This document shows, piece after piece, positions 1 through 10,202 of a stretch of DNA of 55,572 bases. The notes under the pieces were generated by a model, which did no database searches, was not told where the DNA came from, and saw only the letters and a program-made list of their open reading frames with translations. The position numbers were made by a program, and so were the translations under genes. This stretch comes from Comamonadaceae bacterium (GTDB lineage: Bacteria > Pseudomonadota > Gammaproteobacteria > Burkholderiales > Burkholderiaceae_C), in contig CANFYL010000003.1 in the NCBI GenBank assembly GCA_947451285.1, forward strand, positions 1 through 55,572, written 5' to 3'. How positions within the stretch are numbered: the stretch's first letter is position 1; the number at the start of each line of letters is the position of its first letter.

Positions 1-45
1 CTCGCGCGAGATGGCTTCAACCAACATCAACATTTCGCGGTTCAT
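1..45 (-). CDS. nusA: NusA transcription factor, N-terminal fragment (cut by window edge)
   Basis: Only the first 15 codons lie in the window. They read MNREMLMLVEAISRE, which matches the start of NusA in Burkholderiales. A good ribosome binding site (GAAGGAG) lies upstream on the minus strand. NusA binds RNA polymerase and modulates pausing, termination and antitermination. Its place just downstream of rimP fits the conserved rimP-nusA-infB operon, so infB is expected beyond the edge. The identity rests on a short string plus synteny. Confidence 0.85.
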   Translation of the reverse strand, partial: MNREMLMLVEAISRE

Positions 46-73
46 GACGACTACTCCTTCTCAAAACCAAAGT

Positions 74-631
74 TCAACGGGGCTTTTTGCCCTTGAAATC
101 CACAATCGGGGCCAGACGCGCTTCGCGCAACTCGTCCAGCGTGAAACCCAACGCATGAAGCGGGGTTTCGGCTCTTTTTTGACTGATCTTTTGACCGGGC
201 TTGGCCTTTGGCGCATCACGCCAAGTGATTTGCCAGCCCTGCCCGTCGTCCGTTCGCTCCAAGGTGCCACGGAACTTTTTACGATTGGCCGCCACCTGAC
301 CGGCAGCCGCAATACCCATGGGCGCTTTCAGCGTGAGATCAACTTCTTCACCCACAAAGCGCTCAAAGTCAGCCTGATGGCGCAACGGCCGATCAATGCC
401 CGGTGAAGACACCTCCAAGCGCTGGTACTCCACGCCATCCACCTCGAGCGCAAACTGCAACTGACGGGTCACGCGTTCGCAATCTTCAACGTTGACAAAT
501 TGCACCGGTGAATCGGGCGTCCAAGGCAACTCAATCGTGATGCGCAGCAGCCCCCCGGCAGAGCGTTCAATCTCCACGAGGTCGTAACCTAAACCAGTCA
601 CGGTTTGTTCTACTATTTGCTGCAAAGCCAC
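74..631 (-). CDS. rimP: Ribosome maturation factor RimP
   Basis: A 185-residue protein beginning with a GTG codon (ALQQIVEQTVTGLGYDLVEI). The N-terminal part carries the RimP pattern 'LGYDLVEIE' near residues 13-21 and 'VEDCERVTRQL' near residues 46-57, and 'LEVSSPGIDRPL' follows near residues 72-83. RimP assists maturation of the 30S ribosomal subunit in the cytoplasm. The protein is somewhat longer than the roughly 150 residues of E. coli RimP because of a lysine-rich insertion and tail (AKPGQKISQKR), which is common in Burkholderiales. nusA starts 28 bases downstream, so the two are probably co-transcribed. Confidence 0.95.
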   Translation of the reverse strand: MALQQIVEQTVTGLGYDLVEIERSAGGLLRITIELPWTPDSPVQFVNVEDCERVTRQLQFALEVDGVEYQRLEVSSPGIDRPLRHQADFERFVGEEVDLTLKAPMGIAAAGQVAANRKKFRGTLERTDDGQGWQITWRDAPKAKPGQKISQKRAETPLHALGFTLDELREARLAPIVDFKGKKPR

Positions 632-670
632 GTCGACGAAAACCCTAAATTCAACAGATCAAAAAACAAT

Positions 671-711
671 CGACCAAAAAAAACGGGCGGTAATTACCCG
701 CCCGTTTGGTC
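671..711 (-). terminator. Intrinsic terminator after yejF
   Basis: A 9-bp perfect stem (AACGGGCGG at 682-690 with CCGCCCGTT at 698-706) is followed on the minus strand by a run of eight T. It lies between the yejF stop and rimP, so it ends the yejABEF transcript and separates it from the rimP-nusA operon. Confidence 0.85.
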
Positions 712-774
712 GTGAAGGGCTCATTGTAGCGCCTAAATGCTTGATTTGCAAAGAGAATGTGTGAAAAACACCGA

Positions 775-2412
775 TTACTGACGGGCTGAAGCCACCAACA
801 AGCGTGTGTAGGTGTGTTGTGGTTGCTGGAGTACGGCTTCAACCGTACCGGACTCGACCACCTGACCCGCTTGCATCACCAACACATGGTGCGCCATGGC
901 TCGAACCACTGATACATCATGCGTGATGAGCAGGTAGCTCAAACCGCGTTCGCGCTGTAAACGCTGCAACAATTCCAGCACTTGTTTTTGAATGGCCACA
1001 TCAAGCGCGCTGGTCGGTTCGTCAAGCACCAGCACCTGCGGGTCGACCACCAAAGCGCGTGCAATCGCCAAGCGCTGGCGTTGCCCTCCAGAAAATTCAT
1101 GGGGATAACGCAGCAACAACCCTGGGAATTCAGACTCGGTCAAGCCAACAGCTGCCAAAGTGATCAAGACCCTGCGCAAATAACCCAAGTCATCCAAATC
1201 AGGGGCATGCAACCGCAAGCCCTCAGACACCAACTCTTGAACGTTCATGCGGGGTGACAAGGAAGAAAAGGGGTCTTGAAACACCACCTGTACTTTGCGA
1301 CGCAAAGGCAAGTCTTGACGAGCTCGCAAAGACCAACTCCGCCCCTCGATACTCAGATCACCAGAACTTGGCAACAAACCCAGAGCGGCTAAGGCCAAAC
1401 TGGATTTACCCGATCCCGACTCTCCCATCACAGCCAGGGTTTGACCTGCACGCACTTCAAAATCAAGCCCCTGAACGGCCACAAAACTACCACGACCCAA
1501 CCAACCTCGCCAGCCTCCTCGGGGAACTGGGTAGGTCACGCGCAAGCCGATCCCCTGCATCAACACCGGCGCCTGTGCTAGTGCTGGCAGCACCTCGCGA
1601 GGAACATGGCTGTGAATCAGGTGCTGGGTGTAAGCATGCTGAGGTCGATTGAGCACCTGATCGACTGTGCCTGACTCAACCAGTAAACCTTTCTCCATGA
1701 CCAAGACACGATCTGCAAAACGGCGCACGGCTTGAAGATCGTGCGTGATCAATAAGACCGCCATGCCGTAGCGCTTCTGCAAGCTGTCAAGCAAATCCAA
1801 AATCTGACCACGCAAGGACACATCCAATGCTGTCGTGGGTTCATCAGCCACCAGAAGTCGCGGTCGGCATGCCAAGGCCATGGCAATCATGACCCGCTGG
1901 CGCTGCCCCCCAGAGAGTTGGTGCGGATAAGCCTTGGCCCGTCGCGAAGGCTCTTCAATTCCCGTGTCTAAAAGAAGACGAATGACCTCAAACCAAGCCT
2001 CCTCTGAAGTCATGCCACGTTTGAGTTGTAACACCTCAGCAATCTGGTCTCCAACAGTGAACAGGGGGTTCAAAGCCGTCATGGGCTCTTGAAAAACAAA
2101 GGCAACTTCTTGCCCACGAATCGCCTGTAAGTCTTGCTCTTTGAGTTTGATCAAGTCACGGGTTTGAATTTCGTCGCTGGAGACTGCCGCCAAGCTGACC
2201 TCATCTTGAGGCGTCCACAGACAACGTCCGGACATCGTTGCGCCCTCAAGAAGCCTGACAAAACCGAGGGCGGTGACACTTTTGCCCGAACCCGACTCAC
2301 CGACCAGCGCTAGTTTTTCGCCATGCTCCAGACTGAATGTGATGCCGTGCACAACCTCGGTGGCACCAAAGGCGATGTGAAAGTCACGCACTTGAAGCAA
2401 TGGCAGTCTCAT
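775..2412 (-). CDS. yejF: Peptide ABC transporter, duplicated ATP-binding subunit YejF
   Basis: A 545-residue protein with two complete ABC ATPase domains in one chain. The first has a Walker A 'GESGSGKS' near residue 38 and signature 'LSGGQRQRV' near residue 167. The second has Walker A 'GESGSGKSS' near residue 331 and signature 'FSGGQRQRL' near residue 445, with Walker B '[12 protein letters not shown]'. Each half ends in the oligopeptide-transporter C-terminal pattern. It powers import of peptides through YejB and YejE; in enterobacteria the Yej system takes up microcin C-type peptide antibiotics. The ATG overlaps the yejE stop (ATGA), showing translational coupling. It is the last gene of yejABEF. 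Confidence 0.93.
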   Translation of the reverse strand: MRLPLLQVRDFHIAFGATEVVHGITFSLEHGEKLALVGESGSGKSVTALGFVRLLEGATMSGRCLWTPQDEVSLAAVSSDEIQTRDLIKLKEQDLQAIRGQEVAFVFQEPMTALNPLFTVGDQIAEVLQLKRGMTSEEAWFEVIRLLLDTGIEEPSRRAKAYPHQLSGGQRQRVMIAMALACRPRLLVADEPTTALDVSLRGQILDLLDSLQKRYGMAVLLITHDLQAVRRFADRVLVMEKGLLVESGTVDQVLNRPQHAYTQHLIHSHVPREVLPALAQAPVLMQGIGLRVTYPVPRGGWRGWLGRGSFVAVQGLDFEVRAGQTLAVMGESGSGKSSLALAALGLLPSSGDLSIEGRSWSLRARQDLPLRRKVQVVFQDPFSSLSPRMNVQELVSEGLRLHAPDLDDLGYLRRVLITLAAVGLTESEFPGLLLRYPHEFSGGQRQRLAIARALVVDPQVLVLDEPTSALDVAIQKQVLELLQRLQRERGLSYLLITHDVSVVRAMAHHVLVMQAGQVVESGTVEAVLQQPQHTYTRLLVASARQ

Positions 2413-3452
2413 TGGGAGGCCTTACGCGGGTCGAGTGCATCTCTTAGAGCGTCCCCCATGAATGTCAAAGACATCAAGGTCACGACCAGCACAGCAAAGG
2501 TAGACAAAGAAATCCACCAAGCGTCGATATTGTTTTTGCCTTGCGCCAACAACTCACCCAAGCTAGGCGTTCCGGGCGGCACGCCCAGTCCTAAAAAGTC
2601 GAGGGAGGTTAACGCCAGAATCGCACCGCTCATGCGGAAGGGCAAAAAAGTCACCACCGGCGTCAAGCTATTAGGCAACACATGTCGCCAAATGATTTGT
2701 GTGTTGGATAGGCCTAAAGCACGGGCAGACCGAACATAGTCGAGCTGTTTATTGCGCAAGAATTCGGCGCGCACATAGTCTGACAGCCCCATCCAACCAA
2801 ACAAGCCCAACAAAACCAATAGCAATGTGATGCTCGGATCGAAAACAGCTGAAAAGATGATGAGCAAATACAACTCAGGCATGGCACTCCATATCTCAAT
2901 GAAACGCTGCATGGTCAAGTCAGTCACACCACCAAAAAAACCTTGCAAAGCCCCTGTCAATAAGCCAAGAACCGTGCCAAACAAGGTCAGTGCCAAAGCA
3001 AAGAGTACTGAGATACGAAAACCATACAAGAGCCGTGCCGCTAAATCACGCCCTCTGTCATCGGTACCTAACCAGTTGTCCCGCGAGGGTGGCGCGGGGT
3101 TGGGCTCTTTGGCAAAGTAATTGAGTGTGCTGTGATGGTAGGGATTGATGGGATACAGCGCCCAATTGCCCGGTTGTGTAAATTGCTGCTGAATGAATGG
3201 ATCCAAAAAGTCTGTAGGAGTTGAAAAGTCCCCCCCAAACATTGTCTCTGGCAATGTTTGCACAATGGGCATATACCAATGCCCTTGGTAACGGGCAATC
3301 AAGGGCTTGTCGTTGGAAATCAATTCGGCAAACAAGCTCAACACAAAGATCGACAAGAACAATAACAAGCTTCCAAAACCGAGTCGATTTCGGCGAAACC
3401 GTTCCCAAGCCCGGCGGCTGGGAGATTGGGGCTTATCAGTCAAATTTGACAC
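2409..3452 (-). CDS. yejE: Peptide ABC transporter permease YejE
   Basis: I chose the GTG at 3452 (SNLTDKPQSPSRRAWERFRRNR), giving 347 residues; the frame stays open further upstream but that would run deep into yejB. The cytoplasmic arginine-rich start leads into a membrane segment (LLLFLSIFVLSLFA), then a long periplasmic stretch, then the BPD-type permease core. The EAA-like loop reads 'VRSARALGLSNTQIIWRHVLPN' in part, followed by terminal membrane helices. It forms the inner-membrane channel with YejB. The start overlaps the last 17 bases of yejB and the end overlaps yejF, so the three are coupled. Confidence 0.93.
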   Translation of the reverse strand: MSNLTDKPQSPSRRAWERFRRNRLGFGSLLLFLSIFVLSLFAELISNDKPLIARYQGHWYMPIVQTLPETMFGGDFSTPTDFLDPFIQQQFTQPGNWALYPINPYHHSTLNYFAKEPNPAPPSRDNWLGTDDRGRDLAARLLYGFRISVLFALALTLFGTVLGLLTGALQGFFGGVTDLTMQRFIEIWSAMPELYLLIIFSAVFDPSITLLLVLLGLFGWMGLSDYVRAEFLRNKQLDYVRSARALGLSNTQIIWRHVLPNSLTPVVTFLPFRMSGAILALTSLDFLGLGVPPGTPSLGELLAQGKNNIDAWWISLSTFAVLVVTLMSLTFMGDALRDALDPRKASQ

Positions 3453-4470
3453 GTGGATCCACCCAGACGTAACACAGGTCACTGATGAGTTTGGTGAACA
3501 AACCAATCAGTGTGAACAAATACAAAGTCCCAAGTACCACCGGGTAGTCACGACGCATCACGCTCTCATAACTCAATAAGCCCAATCCATCGAGTGAAAA
3601 GAGCGTTTCAATCAGCAAAGAGCCGGTAAAAAAGGCGCCAATGAAAGCCGAAGGAAAGCCTGTGACCAGAGGAATCAAGGCGTTGCGCAACACATGCACC
3701 CAGAGCACGCGCCGCTGAGACAGGCCTTTGGCGCGCGCAGTGAGAACATATTGTTTGCGAATTTCTTCAAGAAAGGCATTCTTGGTAAGCATGGTGGTCA
3801 CAGCAAATGCACCCAGCACACTGGATATCACGGGTAGCACAATGTGCCACAGATAGTCCACGATTCGCGCCCCCCAATGCATTTGCTCCCAGTTGGCTGA
3901 GGTCAAGCCTCGCAAAGGGAACCATTGCAACTGCCCACCAAAAACGACAAGGAGCGCAACACCCAAAACAAAACCAGGAATGGCATAACCGGTGAGCACC
4001 AACAAGCTGGTCAACACATCAAAATGCGAACCCGCACGAACAGCTTTGGCAATGCCCAAAGGAATCGATATCAAGTAACTTAAAAAGAAGGTCCACAAGC
4101 CTAGGCTGATGGAGACCGGCAGCTTTTCAAGCACCAAATCCCACACATCTTTGGGATAAAAAAAACTCTTTCCCAAATCGAAGCGCGCAAACTGCTGAAG
4201 CATTTGCATGAAACGCTCAGGTGCGGGTTTGTCAAAGCCATAGAGTTCTTTGATTTCCTGAATGCGTGCGGCATCCACACCTTGACGCCCCCGATAGCCG
4301 GCGCCCGCAACCACGGCGCCTTCGCCACCGCTGTCGCGGCCTTGCAGTTGTGACACCATTTGTTCAACAGGACCACCCGGTACAAACTGAATGACAGCAA
4401 ATGTCATGAGCAAGACACCCAGAAGTGTTGGCACCATCAGCAACAAACGTTTGAGGATGTAACTCAACAT
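3436..4470 (-). CDS. yejB: Peptide ABC transporter permease YejB
   Basis: A 344-residue permease starting MLSYILKRLLLMVPTLLG, the classic DppB/OppB-type N-terminal helix. A periplasmic region with a glycine-rich stretch (GRDSGGEGAVVAGAGYRG) precedes the core helices. The EAA loop 'YVLTARAKGLSQRRVLWVHV' is near residues 246-265 and contacts the ATPase. It pairs with YejE to form the channel. yejA ends 9 bases upstream, and yejE overlaps the 3' end, consistent with one transcript. Confidence 0.94.
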   Translation of the reverse strand: MLSYILKRLLLMVPTLLGVLLMTFAVIQFVPGGPVEQMVSQLQGRDSGGEGAVVAGAGYRGRQGVDAARIQEIKELYGFDKPAPERFMQMLQQFARFDLGKSFFYPKDVWDLVLEKLPVSISLGLWTFFLSYLISIPLGIAKAVRAGSHFDVLTSLLVLTGYAIPGFVLGVALLVVFGGQLQWFPLRGLTSANWEQMHWGARIVDYLWHIVLPVISSVLGAFAVTTMLTKNAFLEEIRKQYVLTARAKGLSQRRVLWVHVLRNALIPLVTGFPSAFIGAFFTGSLLIETLFSLDGLGLLSYESVMRRDYPVVLGTLYLFTLIGLFTKLISDLCYVWVDPRVKFD

Positions 4471-4479
4471 ATCAAGTGA

Positions 4480-6327
4480 TCATTTTGTTTCTGCGGCCAA
4501 GGTGGCTCGATTGTCACGTGTTGCCCACCAAGTCGACACCGCCCAGTTTTCGGGCTGGTAGTAACGCGGTGTCACAGGTGGTTGTTCAAAGCGCCCCTGT
4601 CGCCAGGCCACACGATGCACGCCGCCATACCAATGGGGCACGGCGTAATGGCCATGACGCAGCACTCGGTCAAGTGCACGAACAGCGGTGATCAACTGCG
4701 GTCTTGATTTGGCGGAAACGACCTTATCCAGCAAGGCATCTATGGCAGGATCGCGCACACCCATGAAGTTCCCCGATCCTTCTGTGCTGGCTGCTTTGGA
4801 GCCAAAGCGATCCATCAGTTCAGTGCCTGGCGATTCGCTGCCCACGTTGCGGTTACTGATGACTTCAAAATCAAACACGTCCAAACGTTTTTGCAATATC
4901 GCAAAGTCAATCACTTTATAGTTCACCACAAATCCCAGCTTCTCTAAGTTTTTGGCATAAGGCGTGACCACTCGCCCCATCGATCCTGAGTTGTCCAAAA
5001 ACTCAATGGTAAAAGCTTCACCCTGAGAATTTCTCAAAGCACCATCTTTGTAAACCCAACCCGCCTGAGCCAACAAGGCTATGGCTTGTCTCAAGTGGTC
5101 ACGTAAAGTATTGCCTGAGGCAGGATCTATTTGGGTTTGGGGCGGTTGCGGCACAGGCGAGTCAAACACTGCAGGTGCCAATTGATTGCGCAAGGGGGTC
5201 AAAAGGGCCAACTCCTCCGCATCGGGCAAGTCAGTGGCTTCAAAGTCGCTCGCGACAAAGTAACCTCGCACACGGCGGTATGCGTTATAGAAGAGCTGAC
5301 GATTCATCCACTCAAAGTCCATCGCTAAGCCAATGGCTTCACGCACGCGTGCGTCTTGAAACTTCGGCAACCGAGTGTTGAACAAAAATCCTTGAAAGTC
5401 TCCAGCATTACCGTGCTGGAGTTCGCGTTTGATCAACTGACCACTTTTAAAAGCTTTACCAGTGTACGCACGCGCCCATTCGCGGGCAATGAACGACTGA
5501 ATCAAATCAAATTCTCCGGCTTTGAATCCTTCAAGTTGTGCTGTGTTGTCCTTGTAAAGACGATATGTCACGCGGTCAAAATTGAATTGCCCTCGGCGCA
5601 CATTCACATCTCGGCCCCAGTAATTGGGATCTCGGTCATAACTGATGTCACGTCCAAAAACAACCCGCCCAACCTTGTAAGGTCCACTCCCAATGGGAAG
5701 GTCGGTGATGATTTTGTCAAAGGGTTTTGCAACGCCGTCTTGAACGCCCCATTGACGACTGAATACTGGCAAATTACCCACGATCAGAGGTAGCTCAGGA
5801 TTCACCCGTGAAAAGTCAAAGCGAACGGTACGCGCATCCAAAACTTTCACGCCTGTCACTTCTGAATACAAGGTACGAAACTGTGGAGCAGCGAGTTTGC
5901 TGGTCAACTGATCAAAGGAATGTTTGACATCATCAGCCAATACAGTGTCGCCATTGTGGAACCGCGCTTCAGCTCGTAAACGGAAAGTAACTGACCGCTT
6001 GTCGGCCGCTACGCTCACATCTTCTGCCAACAAACCGTAAGCCGTGGTAGGTTCATCTAGAGTGCCGGTGAGCAATGTTTCAAAAACCAAACTTGCCAAT
6101 CCGGGAGCCGCGTTGCCTTTGAGTGTGTAAGGGTTGTACTTATCAAAACTTGACAACCTAGATGGCGAGACCAAAACCAACTCGCCCCCCTTGGGCGCAA
6201 CAGGGTTCACATAGTCAAAGCTGCGGAATCTGACGGGATATTTAATGTCGCCAAACTGGGCGTAAGCATGCCCCGCCCAAGAGGGAGAGCAAAGCCACAC
6301 TAAGGTTAAAAAGAGCAAACAACGCAT
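4480..6327 (-). CDS. yejA: Periplasmic peptide-binding protein YejA
   Basis: I set the start at the ATG at 6327 ([18 protein letters not shown]), which gives a signal peptide directly; a TTG 15 bases upstream is possible. The mature protein is of the solute-binding family 5 type: '[26 protein letters not shown]' region near residues 48-75 (partly quoted), '[24 protein letters not shown]' region following. 615 residues is normal for YejA. It captures oligopeptides in the periplasm for YejBEF. It is the first gene of the operon. Only 36 bases separate its ATG from the divergent fabI ATG, so the promoters must overlap each other or the coding regions. Confidence 0.93.
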   Translation of the reverse strand: MRCLLFLTLVWLCSPSWAGHAYAQFGDIKYPVRFRSFDYVNPVAPKGGELVLVSPSRLSSFDKYNPYTLKGNAAPGLASLVFETLLTGTLDEPTTAYGLLAEDVSVAADKRSVTFRLRAEARFHNGDTVLADDVKHSFDQLTSKLAAPQFRTLYSEVTGVKVLDARTVRFDFSRVNPELPLIVGNLPVFSRQWGVQDGVAKPFDKIITDLPIGSGPYKVGRVVFGRDISYDRDPNYWGRDVNVRRGQFNFDRVTYRLYKDNTAQLEGFKAGEFDLIQSFIAREWARAYTGKAFKSGQLIKRELQHGNAGDFQGFLFNTRLPKFQDARVREAIGLAMDFEWMNRQLFYNAYRRVRGYFVASDFEATDLPDAEELALLTPLRNQLAPAVFDSPVPQPPQTQIDPASGNTLRDHLRQAIALLAQAGWVYKDGALRNSQGEAFTIEFLDNSGSMGRVVTPYAKNLEKLGFVVNYKVIDFAILQKRLDVFDFEVISNRNVGSESPGTELMDRFGSKAASTEGSGNFMGVRDPAIDALLDKVVSAKSRPQLITAVRALDRVLRHGHYAVPHWYGGVHRVAWRQGRFEQPPVTPRYYQPENWAVSTWWATRDNRATLAAETK

Positions 6328-6363
6328 GCGACAATTCTGCAAGATTTTTTCGGAGACTTATTA

Positions 6364-7176
6364 ATGACCTCACACACAGGTTTTCTTGCCGGTAAAAAAC
6401 TACTCATCAACGGCGTACTGTCCAACCGATCGATTGCCTACGGCATTGCCAAAGCATGCCATAAACAAGGGGCTGAACTGGCTTTCAGTTATGTGGGTGA
6501 GCGCTTCAAAGAACGCATCACCGAATTTGCCGCTGACTTTGATTCCAAGTTGATTTTTGATTGCGACGTAGGTGACGACGCCCAAATTGACCAACTGTTC
6601 ACAGACCTGTCAGCCTATTGGCCAAGCTTCGATGGCTTTGTGCACAGCATCGGCTATGCACCGCGCGAAGCCATTGCTGGCGACTTCTTGGAAGGCCTGA
6701 GCCGAGAAGGTTTCAAAATTGCACATGACATCAGCGCCTACAGCTTCCCTGCCATGGCCAAAGCAGCACTTCCCTATCTCAACGACAACGCCGCAGTGTT
6801 GACCTTGAGCTACTTGGGCGCCATTCGCACGGTCCCCAACTACAACACGATGGGTTTGGCCAAGGCTTCGCTGGAAGCTTCGGTGCGGTATCTGGCTGAA
6901 TCTTTGGGGTCAAAAGGTCGTGGCTTACGTGCCAACGGCATCAGTGCAGGCCCCATCAAAACTTTGGCAGCCAGTGGTATCAAAGGTTTCGGCAAGATTT
7001 TGAGCGTGGTCGCCGAAGCGTCTCCCATTCGTCGCAATGTGACAATTGACGATGTGGGCAATGTGGCGGCATTTTTGATGAGCGATTTAGCGGCCGGCAT
7101 GACCGCTGAAATCACTTATGTAGACGGTGGTTTCAGCCAAGTCGTGGGTGGAATTGCAGATCCTGCTGGCGAATAA
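6364..7176 (+). CDS. fabI: Enoyl-[acyl-carrier-protein] reductase, NADH type
   Basis: A 270-residue SDR-family enzyme of the FabI type. The nucleotide-binding start reads '[20 protein letters not shown]'. The catalytic residues are Tyr150, Tyr160 and Lys167 in '[19 protein letters not shown]', aligned with Tyr146, Tyr156 and Lys163 of E. coli FabI. It catalyses the last reduction of each fatty acid elongation cycle in the cytoplasm. GGAGA precedes the ATG. It is monocistronic, closed by a strong hairpin terminator. FabI is the target of triclosan-type inhibitors. Confidence 0.97.
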   Translation: MTSHTGFLAGKKLLINGVLSNRSIAYGIAKACHKQGAELAFSYVGERFKERITEFAADFDSKLIFDCDVGDDAQIDQLFTDLSAYWPSFDGFVHSIGYAPREAIAGDFLEGLSREGFKIAHDISAYSFPAMAKAALPYLNDNAAVLTLSYLGAIRTVPNYNTMGLAKASLEASVRYLAESLGSKGRGLRANGISAGPIKTLAASGIKGFGKILSVVAEASPIRRNVTIDDVGNVAAFLMSDLAAGMTAEITYVDGGFSQVVGGIADPAGE

Positions 7177-7198
7177 ATCCAGCCCCCTGGTTCCATAA

Positions 7199-7226
7199 AA
7201 AAGAGCGCTGAGGCGCTCTTTTTTTA
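7199..7226. terminator. Bidirectional terminator between fabI and the decarboxylase gene
   Basis: An 8-bp perfect stem (AAGAGCGC at 7201-7208 and GCGCTCTT at 7213-7220, loop TGAG) has T-runs on both strands. It lies between two converging genes and can stop both transcripts; its right part touches the decarboxylase stop codon. Confidence 0.9.
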
Positions 7227-9488
7227 TTGCTTCACACAATCGGCAAAGTAAAACCGTTTGCCATCGGGCGCGACCTCTTCGACCAAGCCATGGATATCGG
7301 TTTCAAAGCCAGGGCATTGCATATTGAACTCTCGGGCAAACTTGAGGTAATCAACAATTTTCTTGTTGAAGACTTCACCCGGAATCAGCAAGGGAATGCC
7401 GGGGGGATAGGGAGTGACCAAGCTGGTCGTGATGCGGCCCAACAATTCATCCACAGGCACCCGCTCGGTGTTGCGGTGCGCAATTTGGGCATACGCATCG
7501 CTGGGTTTCATGGCCGGGGTCAAGTCCGACAAATACATGTCCGTGGTCAAGCGTGCGATATCGTACTTGGCATATAAAGTGTGCACGTGTTGACACAAAT
7601 CACGCAAGCCCATGCGCTCATAAGCGCGGTGCTTTTGGCAGAACTCGGGCAGGATGCGCCACATGGGTTGATTGCGGTCGTAGTCGTCCTTGAACTGCTG
7701 CAAGGCCGTCAACAACGAGTTCCAACGGCCCTTAGTGATTCCGATGGTGAACATGATGAAAAAGCTGTACAAGCCTGTCTTTTCAACGATCACACCGTGC
7801 TCGGCCAAGAACTTGGTGACAATGCTGGCTGGAATGCCACTCTTGTCGAACTTGCCATTCAAATCCAAGCCTGGCGTGACGATGGTGGCCTTGATGGGGT
7901 CAAGCATGTTGAAGCCATCGGCCAATTTGCCAAAGCCATGCCATTTGGAAGACTTGCCAGTGCCTTTGATGATCCAGCTGTCGGCGCGGCCAATGCCATC
8001 GTCCACCAACTCATCGGGACCCCAGACTTTGAACCACCAGTCTTTGCCGTACTCTTCATCCACTTTACGCATGGCACGGCGGAAATCCAGAGCTTCGGCG
8101 ATGCTCTCTTCCACCAAGGCAGTGCCGCCGGGTGGCTCCATCATGGCCGCCGCCACGTCGCAGCTGGCAATGATGCTGTACTGCGGGCTGGTGCTGGTGT
8201 GCATCAAATAAGCTTCGTTGAACAGATGCCGATCCAGCTTGGTCATTTGTGAATCTTGCACCAACACATGGCTGGCCTGACTGATACCCGCCAACAGTTT
8301 GTGGATGGACTGCGTGGCATACACCACCGAATGCATGGGGCGCTCGCGCTTTTTGCCCATGGCATGGTAGGTGCCATAAAAGGGGTTGAAGGCAGCGTGA
8401 GGCAACCAAGCCTCGTCAAAATGCAAGTTCGCTACATAGCCATCAAGCATTTTCTTGATCGTCTCTGTGTTGTAGAGCACGCCGTCGTAGGTGGACTGCG
8501 TAAGCGTCAAGACACGGGGTTTGACCTTTTTGGCATCCACGCCTTTGAGCAAAGGGTTGGCTTTGATCTTGGCTTGAATGGCTGCAGGCTCAAACTCGCT
8601 TTGGGGGATGGGGCCAATGATGCCGTAATGATTGCGCGTGGGCTTCAAGAACACAGGCACTGCACCGGTCATGATGATGGCGTGCAACACTGACTTGTGG
8701 CAATTGCGGTCGACCACCACCACATCGCCAGGAGCTACCGTGTGATGCCACACAATTTTGTTGGAGGTGCTGGTGCCGTTGGTGACAAAAAAGCAATGGT
8801 CTGCGTTGAATATCCGCGCAGCATTGCGCTCGCTCTCCCCAATGGCACCGTTGTGGTCGAGCAATTGCCCTAACTCCTCAACCGCATTGCACACGTCAGC
8901 GCGCAACATGTTTTCGCCGTAGAACTGGTGGTACATCTGACCCACAGGGCTCTTCAAAAAGGCCACTCCACCCGAGTGGCCTGGACAGTGCCATGAATAA
9001 GAACCGTCTTCTGCATAGTCGAGCAAGGCTTTGAAGAACGGTGGCTGCACGCTCTCCAGATAGCTCTTAGCCTCACGGATGATGTGGCGCGCCACAAATT
9101 CAGGCGTGTCTTCGAACATGTGGATGAAGCCATGCAATTCGCGCAAGATGTCGTTGGGCAAGTGACGCGAAGTTTTGGTTTCGCCGTAGACGTAGATCGG
9201 CACGTCGGCGTTTTTACGGCGCACTTCTTCGATGAAGTTGCGCAAATTCAAAACGGCAGGATCAAGGTCTGGACCGGGCGTAAACTCTTCGTCGTCAATC
9301 GACAAGATGAATGCACTGGCACGGGACTGTTGTTGCGCAAATTGGCTCAAGTCACCATAGCTGGTGGCCCCCATGACTTCGTAACCCTCACCTTCAATGG
9401 CATCGGCCAAGGCACGGATACCTAAACCCGAGGTGTTCTCGGAACGAAAATCCTCGTCAATGATGACGATGGGGAAGCGAAATTTCAT
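7224..9488 (-). CDS. PLP-dependent arginine/lysine/ornithine decarboxylase
   Basis: A 754-residue fold-type I decarboxylase. I use the ATG at 9488 (MKFRFPIVIIDEDFRSENTS); upstream residues in the same frame have no family resemblance. It has an N-terminal response-regulator-like wing, then 'YSWHCPGHSGGVAF' and 'VVDRNCHKSVLHA' of the PLP domain, then the Lys-containing motif 'TQSIHKLLAGISQASH' for the Schiff base, and a C-terminal domain with 'TPYPPGIPLLIPGE'. Length and motifs resemble E. coli AdiA more than CadA/LdcC, but the substrate cannot be fixed from sequence. Decarboxylation yields agmatine, cadaverine or putrescine and consumes protons. No antiporter gene is adjacent, so a polyamine role is at least as likely as acid resistance. 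Confidence 0.9.
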   Translation of the reverse strand: MKFRFPIVIIDEDFRSENTSGLGIRALADAIEGEGYEVMGATSYGDLSQFAQQQSRASAFILSIDDEEFTPGPDLDPAVLNLRNFIEEVRRKNADVPIYVYGETKTSRHLPNDILRELHGFIHMFEDTPEFVARHIIREAKSYLESVQPPFFKALLDYAEDGSYSWHCPGHSGGVAFLKSPVGQMYHQFYGENMLRADVCNAVEELGQLLDHNGAIGESERNAARIFNADHCFFVTNGTSTSNKIVWHHTVAPGDVVVVDRNCHKSVLHAIIMTGAVPVFLKPTRNHYGIIGPIPQSEFEPAAIQAKIKANPLLKGVDAKKVKPRVLTLTQSTYDGVLYNTETIKKMLDGYVANLHFDEAWLPHAAFNPFYGTYHAMGKKRERPMHSVVYATQSIHKLLAGISQASHVLVQDSQMTKLDRHLFNEAYLMHTSTSPQYSIIASCDVAAAMMEPPGGTALVEESIAEALDFRRAMRKVDEEYGKDWWFKVWGPDELVDDGIGRADSWIIKGTGKSSKWHGFGKLADGFNMLDPIKATIVTPGLDLNGKFDKSGIPASIVTKFLAEHGVIVEKTGLYSFFIMFTIGITKGRWNSLLTALQQFKDDYDRNQPMWRILPEFCQKHRAYERMGLRDLCQHVHTLYAKYDIARLTTDMYLSDLTPAMKPSDAYAQIAHRNTERVPVDELLGRITTSLVTPYPPGIPLLIPGEVFNKKIVDYLKFAREFNMQCPGFETDIHGLVEEVAPDGKRFYFADCVKQ

Positions 9489-9567
9489 GCGGAACTCCGA
9501 AAGGCACTGGCATTGACAAAACAACAGCGGCGAAGTGTACTCGCCCACTGATACAATCCAAAGGCTA

Positions 9568-9658
9568 GGAGCGGTGGATGAGTGGTTTAAGTCGCACGCC
9601 TGGAAAGCGTGTGTGGGTTAATAGCCCACCGCGGGTTCGAATCCCGCCTGCTCCGCCA
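9568..9658 (+). tRNA. tRNA-Ser (anticodon GGA)
   Basis: A 91-base class II tRNA including an encoded CCA. The acceptor GGAGCGG pairs with CTGCTCC (one G-U). The anticodon arm reads CGCC TGGAAAG, giving anticodon GGA, which reads UCC and UCU. A long variable arm (TGGGTTAATAGCCCA) and the T arm GCGGGTTCGAATCCCGC follow. The size and variable arm are typical of serine tRNAs. Confidence 0.97.
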
Positions 9659-9666
9659 AATAAACC

Positions 9667-9698
9667 AAGCCCCTACATTTTTTGCAGGGGCTTTTTTT
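9667..9698 (+). terminator. Terminator of the tRNA-Ser gene
   Basis: An 8-bp stem (AAGCCCCT at 9667-9674 with AGGGGCTT at 9686-9693) followed by seven T. It lies 8 bases after the tRNA CCA. Confidence 0.9.
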
Positions 9699-9763
9699 AT
9701 GACGCATGCAGGTGAAGACGCACTGCAAGGTGCAGGGTTTATGAAATTTTGTACTTTACAAGT

Positions 9764-9975
9764 TCAGCCCACGATGCTGCCTTGCGGCATGATCATGGCC
9801 AAGTAGATAACCTTGAGTTCGAGAAAGTCGCTGGTGGTGGTGCCGTATTCAACCATGAGGTAGTCGTAGCATCGGTCATTGGCTTCGCGCATGGTGGACT
9901 TCACGCACACCTGGGTGGTCACACCCATCACCACCATCGACTGGTGATCGATCGCTTCAAAGTGCCCTGCTCAGA
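9764..9975 (-). pseudogene. Remnant of an isochorismatase-family cysteine hydrolase (C-terminal end)
   Basis: Read on the minus strand, the stretch from about 9975 to a TGA at 9764-9766 gives 'FEAIDHQSMVVMGVTTQVCV' then 'KSTMREANDRCYDYLMVEYG' and ends 'LAMIMPQGSIVG'. 'GVTTxVCVxxTxREANDRxxD' is the hallmark of the C-terminal half of isochorismatase/nicotinamidase-type hydrolases and includes the catalytic cysteine. The frame is closed by a TGA immediately upstream, and no catalytic Asp/Lys half is found. About 70 codons remain of a normal 200-230. The other part of the gene-free stretch 9699-10171 shows nothing I recognise. Confidence 0.75.
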
Positions 9976-10171
9976 AATGACAGCATTAGCAACCAGTTTG
10001 TCTGTTGGCAACCTGCAAAAGTTCATTGTGGATAGAGAGATCATGCTCGCGCCAAAAGGGATGGTGTTATCACGCGAAATTCTCACTAGAATGGCTTAAC
10101 AGAGTTCTGGGCTCGATACATAACTTTTCTGTTTTGATCTGTCATTGGATAAATTCCAGCAGAAATTTCCC

Positions 10172-10202
10172 AAAAGCCTCTGCCCATGCAGAGGCTTTTT
10201 TT
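10172..10202 (+). terminator. Orphan rho-independent terminator upstream of the TSUP gene
   Basis: An 11-bp perfect stem (AAAGCCTCTGC at 10173-10183 with GCAGAGGCTTT at 10188-10198) plus a T7 run. No intact plus-strand gene precedes it; it may be left from a lost gene, or protect the next gene from read-through. Confidence 0.85.

Noticed and set aside
7581-8252. Open frames on the plus strand opposite the decarboxylase (also 7227-7577 and 8256-8693)
   Set aside because: They are shadows of a strongly coding gene with intact PLP motifs.
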